Shown piece after piece: positions 8,363-19,400 of a DNA stretch of 52,404 nt. The stretch is taken from the NCBI GenBank assembly GCA_026390935.1, contig JAPLEZ010000032.1:7055-59458 (forward strand), in the 5' to 3' direction. This DNA comes from Bacteroidota bacterium. GTDB taxonomy: Bacteria; Bacteroidota; Bacteroidia; Flavobacteriales_C; GCA-002722245. Under the pieces are notes generated by a model. It was not told the origin of the DNA. It saw nothing but the letters and a program-made list of their open reading frames with translations, and did not search any database. Position 1 is the first letter of the stretch. Each line of letters starts with the position of its first letter. The translations under genes and the position numbers were made by a program.

Positions 8363-9292
8363 ATGAAATTTCCAAAGCCTTTAACATTAAGTGAAGTAGC
8401 TGCTTTTTTATCTTGTAGATACTTAGGTGATGCTAATTTACCTGCTTTGGGAATGAATGAAATTCATAAAGTTGAAAGAGGAGATATTTCTTTTGTAGAT
8501 CATCCGAAGTATTATGAAAAATGTTTAAACTCAAGTGCCTCAATTGTGATTATCAACAAAGAAGTAGCTTGTCCGGAAGGAAAAGGTTTAATCATTAGTG
8601 AAGATCCTTTTGGCGATTTCAATCGTTTGGGGAAAAAATATTCACCTTTTGTAAGTTCTTTAAAAGCTGTGAGTGATTCGTCCTCTATTGGTGAAGGAAG
8701 TATAATTCAACCCAATGTTTTCATTGGCAACAACGTTAAGATTGGGAAGAATTGTTTGATCCACTCGAATGTTAGCATTTACGACAATACGGTGATTGGC
8801 GACAATGTGGTGATTCAGGCCAATACTGTTTTGGGCAGTGATGCTTTTTATTTTAAAAACAGAGGAACGCACCGCGAAAAATTATTGTCGACAGGTTACG
8901 TTGAAATTGCTAACGATGTGGAGATAGGCGCTGGATGTACCATTGATAAAGGAGTTTCGGGTGTGACTTACATCGGTAGAGGAACCAAGATTGACAACCT
9001 GGTGCAAATTGGTCACGATACAGAAGTTGGCGAAATGTGTTTGTTTGCAGCTCAGGTAGGAATTGCCGGTTGCGTTAAGGTTGGAAAAAATGTAATTTTG
9101 TGGGGACAGGTTGGTGTGGCGAGCGGAGTGGAAATAGGTGAAGGTGCAGTGGTGTTGGGGCAGTCGGGGGTTGGCAAGGATTTGGAAGGCGGTAAAACTT
9201 ACGCTGGAACTCTGGCACAAGACGCCAGAACACATTGGAAAGAAAAGGTGTTGCTAAAGCAATTGCCCGACATGATAAAGAAATTAAAATAG
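8363..9292 (+). CDS. LpxD-like N-acyltransferase paralogue
   Basis: A 309-residue LpxD-family protein, about 30 residues shorter than the LpxD at 3212-4237. It has the N-terminal domain (VERGDISFVDHPKYYEK) and a long hexapeptide beta-helix. The catalytic-type His is retained in NLVQIGHDTEVGEM. The C-terminal trimerisation helix is shortened. It may acylate a different UDP-sugar or use another acyl chain. It lies between efp and a SpoIIE phosphatase, four bases from the latter, so those two may be co-transcribed. Confidence 0.85.
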   Translation: MKFPKPLTLSEVAAFLSCRYLGDANLPALGMNEIHKVERGDISFVDHPKYYEKCLNSSASIVIINKEVACPEGKGLIISEDPFGDFNRLGKKYSPFVSSLKAVSDSSSIGEGSIIQPNVFIGNNVKIGKNCLIHSNVSIYDNTVIGDNVVIQANTVLGSDAFYFKNRGTHREKLLSTGYVEIANDVEIGAGCTIDKGVSGVTYIGRGTKIDNLVQIGHDTEVGEMCLFAAQVGIAGCVKVGKNVILWGQVGVASGVEIGEGAVVLGQSGVGKDLEGGKTYAGTLAQDARTHWKEKVLLKQLPDMIKKLK

Positions 9293-9296
9293 CTAA

Positions 9297-10526
9297 ATGG
9301 CAGTTAAATCGATAAAACGGGCAGATGCAAAGATTCGGGTGAAAGACCAGAAGCTTAATGCTTTGCTTGAAATCACCAATGCCATCAATAGCAATTTAAG
9401 TAAGGAGAAACTCTTTGCAATTTATGAGTTTGTACTTCGTGAGCAATTGAACATCGGTAAACTGTGTTTGTATTTGAACGAAGGGGAATGGAACTGCGCT
9501 TTAAAATTCGGATTGGAAAGTAATGAGTTGGATGTTGACGTGGAGCGCGATTTACTCACTATCACAGAAATTACAGAAGTAAATTCGCATACTTACGGTC
9601 CATTCAAAGAGTTTGATGTAGTGGTTCCAGTCTACCATAAAACAAAACCTTTAGCCTATTTATTGATTGGAGATTTGATTGAAGAAGCTTTGCAAATCAG
9701 TCCGATCATCAAACATTTACCTTTCATACAAACGCTTACCAACGTGATTGCGGTGGCGGTGGAGAATAAAAATTTGGTTGAAGAATCGTTGCGTCAGGAA
9801 GGGATGAAAAAAGAGTTGGAATTGGCCTCTGAAATGCAATCCATGTTGTTGCCATCGGCATTGCCTGATAACGAGCAGATGGACATTGCTGTATTTTACC
9901 AATCGCATCAGCAGGTTGGAGGCGACTACTACGATTTTATAGAATTGGGTGAAAATGAATTTTGTTTTTGCATAGCAGATGTCTCTGGGAAAGGAGTTTC
10001 TGCGGCGATATTAATGTCGAATTTCCAAGCCAATTTGCGTGTTTTGGTTCACCATACTGCGTCTTTATCTGAGTTGATTCAGGTGTTAGATAAAAAAGTG
10101 ATGGACAATGCGAAGGGCGAAAAGTTTATCACAATTTTCGTAGCCAAGTACAACATCAAAACTCGAGAGTTGAATTATGTCAACGCAGGACACAATCCTC
10201 CAGTTCTAATCTCTGGCGATGATCTATCACTGCTTAAGTCGGGTTGCCCTGGTTTAGGAATGGTTGATGATTTGCTGCTCATCAAAGAAGGTAGAATTTC
10301 TATTCCGGAAGGATCAAAATTGTTTTGCTATACGGATGGATTGGTAGAAACAGAAAACGAGCAAAATGTAGAATTCGGTACTGAAGGTTTGGAAGAATCT
10401 TTGCGTCGGAACATCGCCGAGAAACCTTCAGTGATAAATAAAAATGTATTGGCTGATCTAAAGAAGTACAAGGGGAAGGCGAACTACGCCGATGATATCG
10501 CCCTGCTGAGTTTAAAGTTCTTCTAA
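9297..10526 (+). CDS. SpoIIE/RsbU-type PP2C serine phosphatase with GAF-like sensor
   Basis: A 409-residue protein. Residues about 20-165 form a GAF-like sensor region, followed by a linker helix (ELELASEMQSMLLP) and a PP2C-type phosphatase domain (about 195-409). Metal-binding Asp residues are in QVGGDYYDFIEL and FCIADVSGKGVSAAILMS, with further motifs NAGHNPPVLI and FCYTDGLVETEN. Relatives dephosphorylate anti-sigma-factor antagonists in partner-switching pathways; no partner is visible here. Its last 15 bases overlap the convergent ligase gene. Confidence 0.88.
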   Translation: MAVKSIKRADAKIRVKDQKLNALLEITNAINSNLSKEKLFAIYEFVLREQLNIGKLCLYLNEGEWNCALKFGLESNELDVDVERDLLTITEITEVNSHTYGPFKEFDVVVPVYHKTKPLAYLLIGDLIEEALQISPIIKHLPFIQTLTNVIAVAVENKNLVEESLRQEGMKKELELASEMQSMLLPSALPDNEQMDIAVFYQSHQQVGGDYYDFIELGENEFCFCIADVSGKGVSAAILMSNFQANLRVLVHHTASLSELIQVLDKKVMDNAKGEKFITIFVAKYNIKTRELNYVNAGHNPPVLISGDDLSLLKSGCPGLGMVDDLLLIKEGRISIPEGSKLFCYTDGLVETENEQNVEFGTEGLEESLRRNIAEKPSVINKNVLADLKKYKGKANYADDIALLSLKFF

Positions 10527-11969
10527 TTGCTCTTCCAATTCTTTCGGAGAGTATTTTTTCTGATTGTATAAATCCATCACAACTAATATAGCTGTCATTC
10601 CATAAAAGGGAGCTGTGATTTTATCTGTATCGAGGAAGTTGTTTAAGAATCCGTGAATCATGTAAGTAGTCAATCCAACAAGACAACACATAGAATACAT
10701 GCGAAAGAATTTGCTTTCACTTCGCTTGTAAACACGCACTCCAGTAATGAGGATAGTGACGAAGAGGCCCAATACAATCAATAATCCAAGTAATCCCGAT
10801 TCGGAAAGTGGTCCCATATATTCACTATGCGCATTTCCCATGTCACCGGCATTCGTACTGATGATGGTTTTATCACTTTCCTTTTGAAAACTACCGTAGT
10901 TGAAGGAATATGTTGCAGGTCCCCATCCAAAAACTGGTCTTTCCTTAAACATGGCATACGCCGATTTCCAGCGGTTAATGCGCTCTTTGTTAGAGGCATC
11001 CGAAGTAACATTCGACATGGATTTAACATGTTGATTAATGTCGGTGGAAGAGTTGACTTTGTTTTTAGAAAAGTAATCTCTGATGTCATCTTGCATCACC
11101 AATGCGCTGATTGCAGCAATGACTACTCCCATAAATAGAATTTGCCACTTGATTTTAAATTTCAAAATCAGATATACCGCCCAACCACCAATTAAACTGA
11201 TCCAAGCGGCACGTGTATAAGATAGCAAGGTGGCAAGGATAAGGTACAAAAGAACACCAAAAATTATTGGTTTTATGATGGCTGTTTTGTTGTTGTTTTC
11301 GAAGGTTTTTGCAATTACAAAGGGAATAAAAAGAGCGAGCGCTGCACCGTATGAAGTATGGTCGTTGTAAAAAGGCTTCATTACCCAATTGCCCGATTGC
11401 TGATCAAATCCGTGTTGAGAATGATTAATTAATGTGTAAGCAATGATGCCGCAAAAAGGGATGATGTACAACCAAAAAAAATGTTGAATGTTTTTTATTT
11501 TTTTAAAAACCTGAGTGGCTATAAAGTAAAATGTAGTGATGAACCACATTTGTGAAATGAGGTATTTAAAGGAAATGATGTGCATCGAACTCGTAAGCGC
11601 AGTTATGAAAACCCACGCCAACTGAATACTTAGGAAAATACTTACAGGATGCAGCAATACTTGCTTATCGAATCCGCCATCGTAAATGGTTTTAATTATG
11701 GTGAACAAAAGGAGCCCGAAAAGTATCGGGTCGGTGGGTATTGCTACTCCAACGCCCATTCCAATATTGTCCAAATTGGCAGACAATGGCACTAAAAAAA
11801 TGGTCACAAGATATAGGAGCTCCAGCTTAAAGAGTGCTAAATAGATGATGACAGCCGCAAAGGGTAGTAGTAATATTTCGAAATGCTCAAAGTAAACAGA
11901 TATGGCGGTGCACAAGATAAAAATCCCTGTGACACTATAGAGCCATAGTAGTTTTGATGAGCTTTGCAT
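10512..11969 (-). CDS. O-antigen ligase / polymerase family membrane protein
   Basis: A polytopic protein of about 485 residues from the ATG at 11967-11969 (an upstream start at 12020 would overlap the preceding gene). About ten or more hydrophobic segments are visible. The Wzy_C/WaaL-type region includes SYTRAAWISLIGGWAVYL and the periplasmic loop with FGWGPATYSFNYG, then NAHSEYMGPLSESGLLGLL. Relatives join or polymerise glycan repeat units on undecaprenyl carrier at the periplasmic face. It directly follows two Wzz-like genes, supporting a polysaccharide assembly role. Ligase and polymerase cannot be told apart here. Confidence 0.85.
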   Translation of the reverse strand: MQSSSKLLWLYSVTGIFILCTAISVYFEHFEILLLPFAAVIIYLALFKLELLYLVTIFLVPLSANLDNIGMGVGVAIPTDPILFGLLLFTIIKTIYDGGFDKQVLLHPVSIFLSIQLAWVFITALTSSMHIISFKYLISQMWFITTFYFIATQVFKKIKNIQHFFWLYIIPFCGIIAYTLINHSQHGFDQQSGNWVMKPFYNDHTSYGAALALFIPFVIAKTFENNNKTAIIKPIIFGVLLYLILATLLSYTRAAWISLIGGWAVYLILKFKIKWQILFMGVVIAAISALVMQDDIRDYFSKNKVNSSTDINQHVKSMSNVTSDASNKERINRWKSAYAMFKERPVFGWGPATYSFNYGSFQKESDKTIISTNAGDMGNAHSEYMGPLSESGLLGLLIVLGLFVTILITGVRVYKRSESKFFRMYSMCCLVGLTTYMIHGFLNNFLDTDKITAPFYGMTAILVVMDLYNQKKYSPKELEEQLEEL

Positions 11970-11970
11970 T

Positions 11971-12927
11971 CTACTTAGATGCAATATTTTGTTCGTACAA
12001 TGAAATGGTGACCAAAGCAAGGGTCATACTGGAAATAACAGAGATCATCACGATCAACCAGCGAATTGGATAAGATTTTTTATCGGCCTTTTCCGGACTC
12101 ACTACAATCTGCGTATAATCCAACTTTCTGTTGAGCTCTTTAACTACATTGTCGTATTCCGCTTTGATACCATTGAAGGAGGAACGGGCTTGGTCCAATT
12201 GGTTTTGCGCCGCAATGTATTTGCCCCCGTGTTCTTTTAAGTTGCGGATGAGGGTAGGTGATTTTGAATTCACGCCCATAGATCCTACTAGGTCTTCGTC
12301 TTTGAGGTCTCCGTTTCTCGACATGTATCGCACCTGATTTTCGTAATCCAGAATCCCATATTGCATCCTCATGGTTTTTACTGTGCTATCAGCGATATCC
12401 ATCTCTAGCTTCTTAGACGCCATTTGAGCTTTCAATGTTTTTTCTATTTCTATCAGAGAGATTTTTTGAATGTAGTGCAGCTTTAAATTGTACAAACGTA
12501 TAATGTCTTTTGCGATTAACAGAGCTGTATCACCAGAATAATCGAGCACCTCAATTTCTACAGATTCATATTTTGTTTTGTCGAACACAATATTTTCAGC
12601 ATACTCCATCCGCACATCAGTAAGGTAGTAAGGATTATCAACGGAGTCGATTCCATAATGAGCCAACAAATTGAATTTGTTGATGATTGAATCACGAATG
12701 TCATTGGCTTCCAGCATTTGCAGCATTTGCTCAATGGGAGTTTCGGTTCCGTAGGGTTTAACATTTGTAGGATATACAACGATTGACGATTTGAACTTCG
12801 GCTTGATAAACAACGGAGAAGAGCCTACAGCCGAAATTAATACAGCCGAAATTAGCACAATGAGTAAATGGATTTTCCATTTCCACATAACGGCCATAAA
12901 CTTGGATACATCAAAAACCTTTTCCAT
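11971..12927 (-). CDS. Wzz-like polysaccharide chain-length determinant
   Basis: A 318-residue protein with an N-terminal transmembrane segment (IHLLIVLISAVLISAVGSS), a large periplasmic helical part and a second transmembrane segment near the C-terminus after KKSYPIRWLIVMISVIS. This is the Wzz topology. Members control glycan chain length in Wzy-dependent assembly. It sits directly before the ligase-like gene and just after a paralogous, frameshifted Wzz gene, apparently a tandem duplication. Confidence 0.85.
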   Translation of the reverse strand: MEKVFDVSKFMAVMWKWKIHLLIVLISAVLISAVGSSPLFIKPKFKSSIVVYPTNVKPYGTETPIEQMLQMLEANDIRDSIINKFNLLAHYGIDSVDNPYYLTDVRMEYAENIVFDKTKYESVEIEVLDYSGDTALLIAKDIIRLYNLKLHYIQKISLIEIEKTLKAQMASKKLEMDIADSTVKTMRMQYGILDYENQVRYMSRNGDLKDEDLVGSMGVNSKSPTLIRNLKEHGGKYIAAQNQLDQARSSFNGIKAEYDNVVKELNRKLDYTQIVVSPEKADKKSYPIRWLIVMISVISSMTLALVTISLYEQNIASK

Positions 12928-12929
12928 AA

Positions 12930-13941
12930 TTATTGTTTAGAGGAGCTTTTAATCAAATTGATTTTTTCATTCACTAATAAGGCCAACAGTGAAAAAACAA
13001 AAGTGCATACTGCAGCCATTATTACAATTAATGAACGTATTGGATATGATTTTTTTTCGGCCGCTTTGGCTTCGTTGACCATAAAGAAGTTGGGAATTCT
13101 TTCATCGGCGTCAATTTTAGCCTCGTCGTATTTTTCTTTCAGCATACTTAGCTGAATGGCGGTGTTTTGAAGCTTTTCTTTAAGGTTGTACTGTTGTGCG
13201 CCGTATTTATTGAGTAGGGCCATTTTTTCATTGATGGATTCCACCGCGGCTTTGTTTCCTTTACCTACAGCATCAGCGTAGGCAGAGGTGAGTACTTCTG
13301 ATTGCGCTTCTACAATGCACTCCTTTTCCCATGATGAAATTCAAGGAGTCTTCCAGACTTTGTTGGTAGGCCATAAAGTTGAGGTAAGATTTTTCCACAA
13401 TTTTAAATCCGGGCATTGATCTTTCTTTTTGAATGTCGTTCATCACGTCATCCAGTATTCGTGCAATTCCGTTAGCGATCGCAGCAGCTTTTACAGCATC
13501 TTTATCTAAAACATTGATTTCAACGGCCATGTATTCGTTGCGGTTGAATTGGATATTGCTTTCAAAAGTCTCGTTCAAATTAGTGTATTTAGAGGCAGAA
13601 GTAGTGTCAATTTCGTAGTGGTTAATCAAATCAAATTGTTTCACTACAGCATCTCTCACCTTGTCGGAATGCAAAACTTGGAGCAATTGTTCCACTTTCT
13701 CTTCTTCACCAAATTCAAGGATGTCACCTTTTCCATTGCTGCTATTGATAAGCACTTTAGAAATAGAACTGGTGTTGGAAGGATATAAAATTACTGTGGA
13801 TTTGAACTTGTTTTCAATTAAAAACGATACTCCGGCTGCCACTACAGCCGCCAATAATGAGAGGATGATAAGAGGCTTTAAATGATTGTAAATAAAGGCA
13901 ATCAATCCGAATGAGCTATTTTGTTTTTCCTGGGCTTCCAT
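12930..13941 (-). pseudogene. Wzz-like gene with a one-base frameshift
   Basis: Two reading frames (13941-13273 and about 13320-12930) together give a protein of about 336 residues matching the intact Wzz at 11971-12927. The N-terminal part has the first transmembrane segment and the conserved QLLQVL...YMAVEINVLD region; the C-terminal part has KKSYPIRSLIVIMAAV and the second transmembrane segment. Removing one A from the four-A run at 13324-13327 (T on the plus strand) restores a continuous frame reading MGKECIVEAQSEVLTS. The break could be a real inactivation, a switchable tract or a sequencing error. Confidence 0.8.
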
Positions 13942-14040
13942 TGCTTACTTTATAAGGTTTACAAACCTAAGCCATTTTTTATAAAAATCACAATTGTATT
14001 TTTATGCGATTTCCCTTCTGCCGACTAGGTTAAACGATCG

Positions 14041-14763
14041 TTATTTTGTTGCTACAAAGTAGTATTCTTTGTTGGTGTTGAAACACTCTTCAAATTCCTT
14101 GGTTGTTAGCGGAGAATGTTGATTTATAAAGGATTTCAGTGTGTATATTTTAAGTCCGATTTCAATAGTAATAAAATCATACAACTCATTGGGCTTAGTG
14201 CCATAAAAGTCGCTGGCACCCAGTCCGCTTTCAAAAATGATAGTAGGCTTGTCCTTTTTGAGTAGGTTTTTTGCCCCTTTCAATACCCCGAATTCACCGC
14301 CTTCCACATCAATTTTGATCAAATCAATTTTTATGTCGCTCGGAATCAACTCATCCAAGGTTTTTAATTCCACTTTAATTTCTTCGATATCAGGATTTGC
14401 TGTATCGTAATTTCTTTTGTTGATACCACTATACGCAGGGGCGTTCTTTACAAAGTTAAAAGTCGATGTTCCGTTTTTATCTGAAAGAGCGTAAGGATAA
14501 ATTGTTGCTTTGCTGTTGTATTTTTCTTTCAACGCATTAAACAAATAGGGGATGGGTTCAAAGCCAAAATGCCTGCCTTTAGGAGAAAGTTTTAAGATGG
14601 AATCCAGTATTTCTCCTTTATGACAACCTACATCAATGCAGTTGGATGAAGCTTTGATTTCCTGTTTCAAAATGATTTTTGTCAATCGGTCGTATTCCAA
14701 GTTTTTGGTTAAATCCAAATGGAGAAAATTCAAAGTGGTTCTGATCGCGTTTTTGATACTCAT
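14041..14763 (-). CDS. FkbM-family SAM-dependent methyltransferase
   Basis: A 240-residue protein. The SAM-binding motif I is SNCIDVGCHKGEILDSIL with the following acidic residue in HFGFEPIPYLF. The FkbM hallmark DLIKIDVEGGEFGVLKGA is present. Such enzymes O-methylate sugars or other small substrates; inside this locus the target is plausibly a glycan sugar. It lies 33 bases downstream of the flippase gene on the same strand. Confidence 0.88.
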   Translation of the reverse strand: MSIKNAIRTTLNFLHLDLTKNLEYDRLTKIILKQEIKASSNCIDVGCHKGEILDSILKLSPKGRHFGFEPIPYLFNALKEKYNSKATIYPYALSDKNGTSTFNFVKNAPAYSGINKRNYDTANPDIEEIKVELKTLDELIPSDIKIDLIKIDVEGGEFGVLKGAKNLLKKDKPTIIFESGLGASDFYGTKPNELYDFITIEIGLKIYTLKSFINQHSPLTTKEFEECFNTNKEYYFVATK

Positions 14764-14795
14764 TGAAATGTACTTTTGCTAAATATATAACGAAT

Positions 14796-16312
14796 TTAGG
14801 AAGTTTTGCTTTTTAGCAACTTGGATATTCCGGGTAGAGGAATAGTTTTAGTAACTATAGCAATTGCGAAACCAACACAAATGGCTGCCGTTATTTGAAG
14901 CGGCCAGGGGATGGTACTTTGTTGCAGCAAATATAGACTTGCGCCGAAAATCGTAAGTGTCAGTAGGTTTTTGAATAAATGCGACCAATCAAAATGTAAC
15001 GAGAATTTCTTGGTGGCTAAGGCTATTTGAAGCAAGCAAACTATGCTTTGGGTCAACAAACTAATGATGGCAGAACCTAGCGGACCATAAATAGGAATCA
15101 GTAAAAAATTCCCTCCTAAATTAATCACAACGCCAATAGCTGCTGTAATATTAAGGCTTTTCATTTCTCCGGCAGCAGTGAGCAAGGTGCCGTACACATA
15201 CAGAGCGCTGATAGGAATAAAATTTAAAATCACATACATGAAAATATCTGCCGACAAAGCCACTTCTGCGGGATTTTGAATACCTGACAATTCGCCATTG
15301 AAGGAGAGTAAAATTCTTTGCGCCATGTTGGTGCCGTCTACTTTTCCATACAAGGCCGAAATTATTTCAGTAGAAAAAGCGGCACAGGAAACCGCAATAA
15401 AAACTGAAGTTAAAATGAGCAAAGAGCTTGCTAAGCGGATCAGTTCTTCTGGATTTTCTTTTTAGAAATCATTTTGGAAAACATGGGCAACAACAACACC
15501 GAAAAAAGATAGGAGATGTTGGTTAAAGCCAGCAGAATCCGGAACGACTGCGCGTAAACGCCCGCAGCTTCATCGCCATTAGGAAGCATTCTTTCCAGCA
15601 TTACCGAATCGGAAAAGGAGTAGAGCAACATTAGAATACCTATCAAGGCATAAGGCAAGCATTTCTTTAGGAATACAAGGGAAAAGGCCAGATCAAACCT
15701 GAGTTTGAATTTTATTTTTGAATGTGTCACCAGAAAAATTCCGGCCAGTAAAACAGCAAAAAGATATCCTAAAGTTTGGATATAAATAAACCATTCAATT
15801 TTAAATGTTTCGGTTTTTACGGCATAGAGCATATAAATGACTAGAAGTGCCATGATCACTCTGTCAGCAATTGAAATGACGCTATCACTTCTGAAAAAAT
15901 GCAGTCCTTGCAAGTTGGATCTTAAATACAAAAGTAAAGCAAGTAGCAATTGATTAACACCCAAGCTTCCCAGCATGAACATAGCTGTTGAACTATAATT
16001 CAAAATCCAACCAGTAATGAAAATAAGTAGGAGGTAGATGATACCCAATAAAGCCCTGAGCGGAATGAGTCGATTGGTATATTTTTCAATTAGTAGTGGG
16101 TTTCCGGCAATTTCCTTATTGTTGAAATTAACGATGCCAGCATCTAAAATAATGTTGAAAATGAGGGTGAGATTAAACAGCGCGAAATACAATCCGTAAT
16201 GCTCTGTGCCCACTTTGTTTTGCACTTCAATTTCAATAAATACCCATAGTGGTTTAATCAATAGATTGAGAAAAACCAGTAGGAGGATATTTACAAGGAA
16301 GTTTCTTTTCAT
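14796..16312 (-). pseudogene. Polysaccharide flippase (Wzx/MOP family) with a one-base frameshift
   Basis: Two frames (16312-15440 and about 15460-14796) together encode a membrane protein of about 505 residues with some 14 hydrophobic segments, the size of a MOP-family lipid-linked oligosaccharide flippase. The first frame ends in a short off-frame tail (KKKIQKN). Adding one A in the A runs at 15454-15463 gives the continuous reading SKKENPEELIRLASSLL. This indel in a homopolymer may be real, phase-variable or an error. Part of the 5' end is duplicated at 20183-20357. Confidence 0.82.
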
Positions 16313-16377
16313 GCGGCCGACTAAGGTAACTATCTTTTGTGTTGTTGGAAAAAATACAGAAATTACTGGAAATATAT

Positions 16378-16385
16378 TACATTTG
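16378..16385 (+). promoter_or_regulatory. -7 box upstream of the secreted DUF5060 protein gene
   Basis: TACATTTG matches TAnnTTTG and lies 38 bases before the ATG at 16424, in the gap between the divergent flippase and this gene. No well-spaced -33 TTG was found. Confidence 0.4.
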
Positions 16386-16423
16386 TGCCCGATTAGCCTT
16401 GCTTAAACTAAATTTAAATCTTT

Positions 16424-19400
16424 ATGAAACACATGCTATTATTGGTTGCTATGTCCTTCATTTTAATAGGGCAAGCTCAAACTCTCAATTTTTTCAGTCC
16501 GGTCAACGGAGTTGTTGGTCAGTATGAAAAAATGGAATTCAGCGTCAACACACTGGCATCCACACAAACATTGATTGATAATTTTTTTGGAGATGGAGGT
16601 TATGGTCGCGCATTTAACTTGTCGAATGGAAACATCAATCCTTACGACCCAGATCAGATCAGCATTGAAGTTACTTTTACTTCGCCTAGTAATCCATCAA
16701 TACCTGCACAGGTGATTTATGGATTTTATTATCGTGAGTATAGTTATTCGCAATCAACAATGGATCTTACCACTACATATATAGAGAATAAAACCCTAAG
16801 TACGCATTGGCGCGTGCGTTTTGCGCCAAAGTACCTTGGACAGTGGATAGGTAAATTGGTCATTCGTCACAATGGTGTTGTGATTTATTCTGATGCTGTT
16901 GGTAAAACCTTTACCTGTGTGGCTTCAGCTAATAAGGGCTTCGTGCAATTGGGTGCCAATAAAAAGTATTTGAAATATTCGAACGGTGATGAAGTTTTTC
17001 CGGTAGGAGTGTGTACTTCTCATGGAGATCCTTATTTAGATGGAGATATGACTAAGCACAGTCCGATAGAATACAATGAATTCCGAAAAACTTTAAATAC
17101 AGTTGCGGATGGCGGTGCGAATTACACAAAAATATGTTTTACTCCTTATTCCTTTCAGATAGAATGGGAAAAGCTGAATGTTTATGATGCTTATCCAGGA
17201 ACTGGACCAGTGGATAACGCTCGTTCCCGTCAGGCGGTCATGTGGGAATTCGATAATGTTTTAGACTTGGCAAAAAACAAAAATTTATTGCTGCACCTTT
17301 CTCTTGATTTGCCTCAGGAAGGTTTTGTTACCTATAAAGATGCAAATGGCCAACCTATTAATTATGCTTATCACTGGCCAACCAATCCTTACAAATCCGC
17401 TTCTGTTCAAACAGTCGATGATTTTTTTAGTGATCCTAATGCCATTAAAACATATAATAAGAGAATTCGCTACATGATAGCTCGCTGGGGATATAGTACC
17501 AACATTGCTCATTTTGAAATATTGAATGAAGTAGATTATTTATCTGATGCTATGAAATACCCAACACCAGCTAACTTTACCTATTGCGATAATATATTAA
17601 CGAACTGGCATAATGCCATTGCTAATCATATAAAAGTCACCTTAAATCATAAAGAGCATCTTGTAGGAACTTGTTTCGGGATTTATGATTTTCATATCGC
17701 ATCGGGTTCTTCTATTGATGCCAACAACCCTCATGTTTATAGTATGTCGCGTGATGCTATTGAACGACGTCATGTTGTTGTTACAAGATTTGCGCAATGG
17801 ACTCAAAAACCCAATTTTTTGTCTGAATTTGGATCGATATTTTATGATAATGGATGCGCACCTTTAGAAGTTGGAGTGCTTGAAGCTGTAAAGCCAACTT
17901 TTCATGGAGGTTTATGGGCAAGTGTATTTACTGGTTCTCCGATTTCTGGTTTGGATTGGTATGCATATACACCGGTAACGCCGAGAGTTCCAACACCTTC
18001 TTATATTTTAGCGGAATTTCCGGTACTTAAAAAGTTTATGGCAGGAACTAAATTGGATGTAGGCAATTTTGTTCCTCAGAAATATCCTCTGTCGCCTCTT
18101 CCTGCTAACCATGATGCCGACATTTTGGAAACTTTTATGTTGGTTAATAACGGAGGTGTTGCAGCTACTGAAATTTTGGGATGGACTAATAATAAAACTT
18201 ATTACTGGAAGAATTTATCCTCAGACGTAAGCTGTAAATATTATGATAACAAGGTGCCTGTATATGAAACTATGTGCAATGGCGGTTATTCTCCAGAGCA
18301 GAATATGCTTGACGACAGCTATAATTGTCCGCTAGAAGGACAACTGGGTACTTTTGTAGTGAACGGTGTAATTCCTAATAAAAAGTACGGAGTGGAGTGG
18401 TACAGCACCAGCACAGGAGAGATGATCAAAACAGATTTAGTGATGTCCTCTTCATCTTCTCAGCTTACCATCGCGCCTCCTGCTATGATTAACACCAATA
18501 TGGATTATGCTTTCAAAATCCGCGTTTTTACAGGTCCTTGCAGTGTCAATGACCGACTGGCTATCGCCGTTGTTGAAGGAAACACACAAAAATCTTCCAT
18601 TGTGCTGAACAACCGGTGCAACCAGGCCAACGGTGCTATTCGCAGTATCAACATTAGCAACAATAATCAGTTTTTGATCAACCATGGGATCGATAAGTTC
18701 GATGGTTGGATGGATGAATCAGATAAACTATTTATTGCTGATGTGAATGCGGATAATGTCGAAGATATGATATTGGTGAATACTACTTATTCAATGGGCG
18801 CTATCCGTTCTGTTGATCTTAAAACCGGTGCGGATATTACCCGGTTAGGGCATGGTACCTATAGCGGCTGGATGGACGCTACTGATAAAATGTTTGTAGG
18901 TGATGTTAACGGTGATGCCAAAGCTGATCTGATATTGGTCAATACGTCTTATACTAACGGAGCCATTCGTGTAGTGGATTTGGCTACAGGAAGCAATATC
19001 GTCTGGATCAATCACGGAGATTTTGGCGATTGGATGGATGCAAGCGATAAAATGTTTTTGGGTGATGTGAACGGGGACAATAAAAAAGATCTGGTACTTG
19101 TAAATACTAGTTATTCTGGTGGAGCAATTCGTGTTATTAATCTCACCACAGGGGGCAATCTGGCGTGGATCAGTCATGGTGATTTTGGTGGATGGATGGA
19201 TGGTACCGACAGAATGTTTGTAGGCGATGTCAATGCCGATGCTAAGGAAGATCTGGTGTTGCTGAATACAGCTTATGCACCAGGAGTAGGTGCTGTAAGA
19301 TCTGTAAGTCTGCAAGGCACCACCGTTAGTAATTTGGCGTGGGTGAGTCATACTTCTTCTCTGTTCCAGAACTGGATGGATGCCAGCGACAAGATTTTAC

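Noticed and set aside
11970-12020. Upstream start for the ligase-like gene at 12020
   Set aside because: It would overlap the Wzz gene end and adds a polar segment before the first membrane helix; the ATG at 11967-11969 is better.
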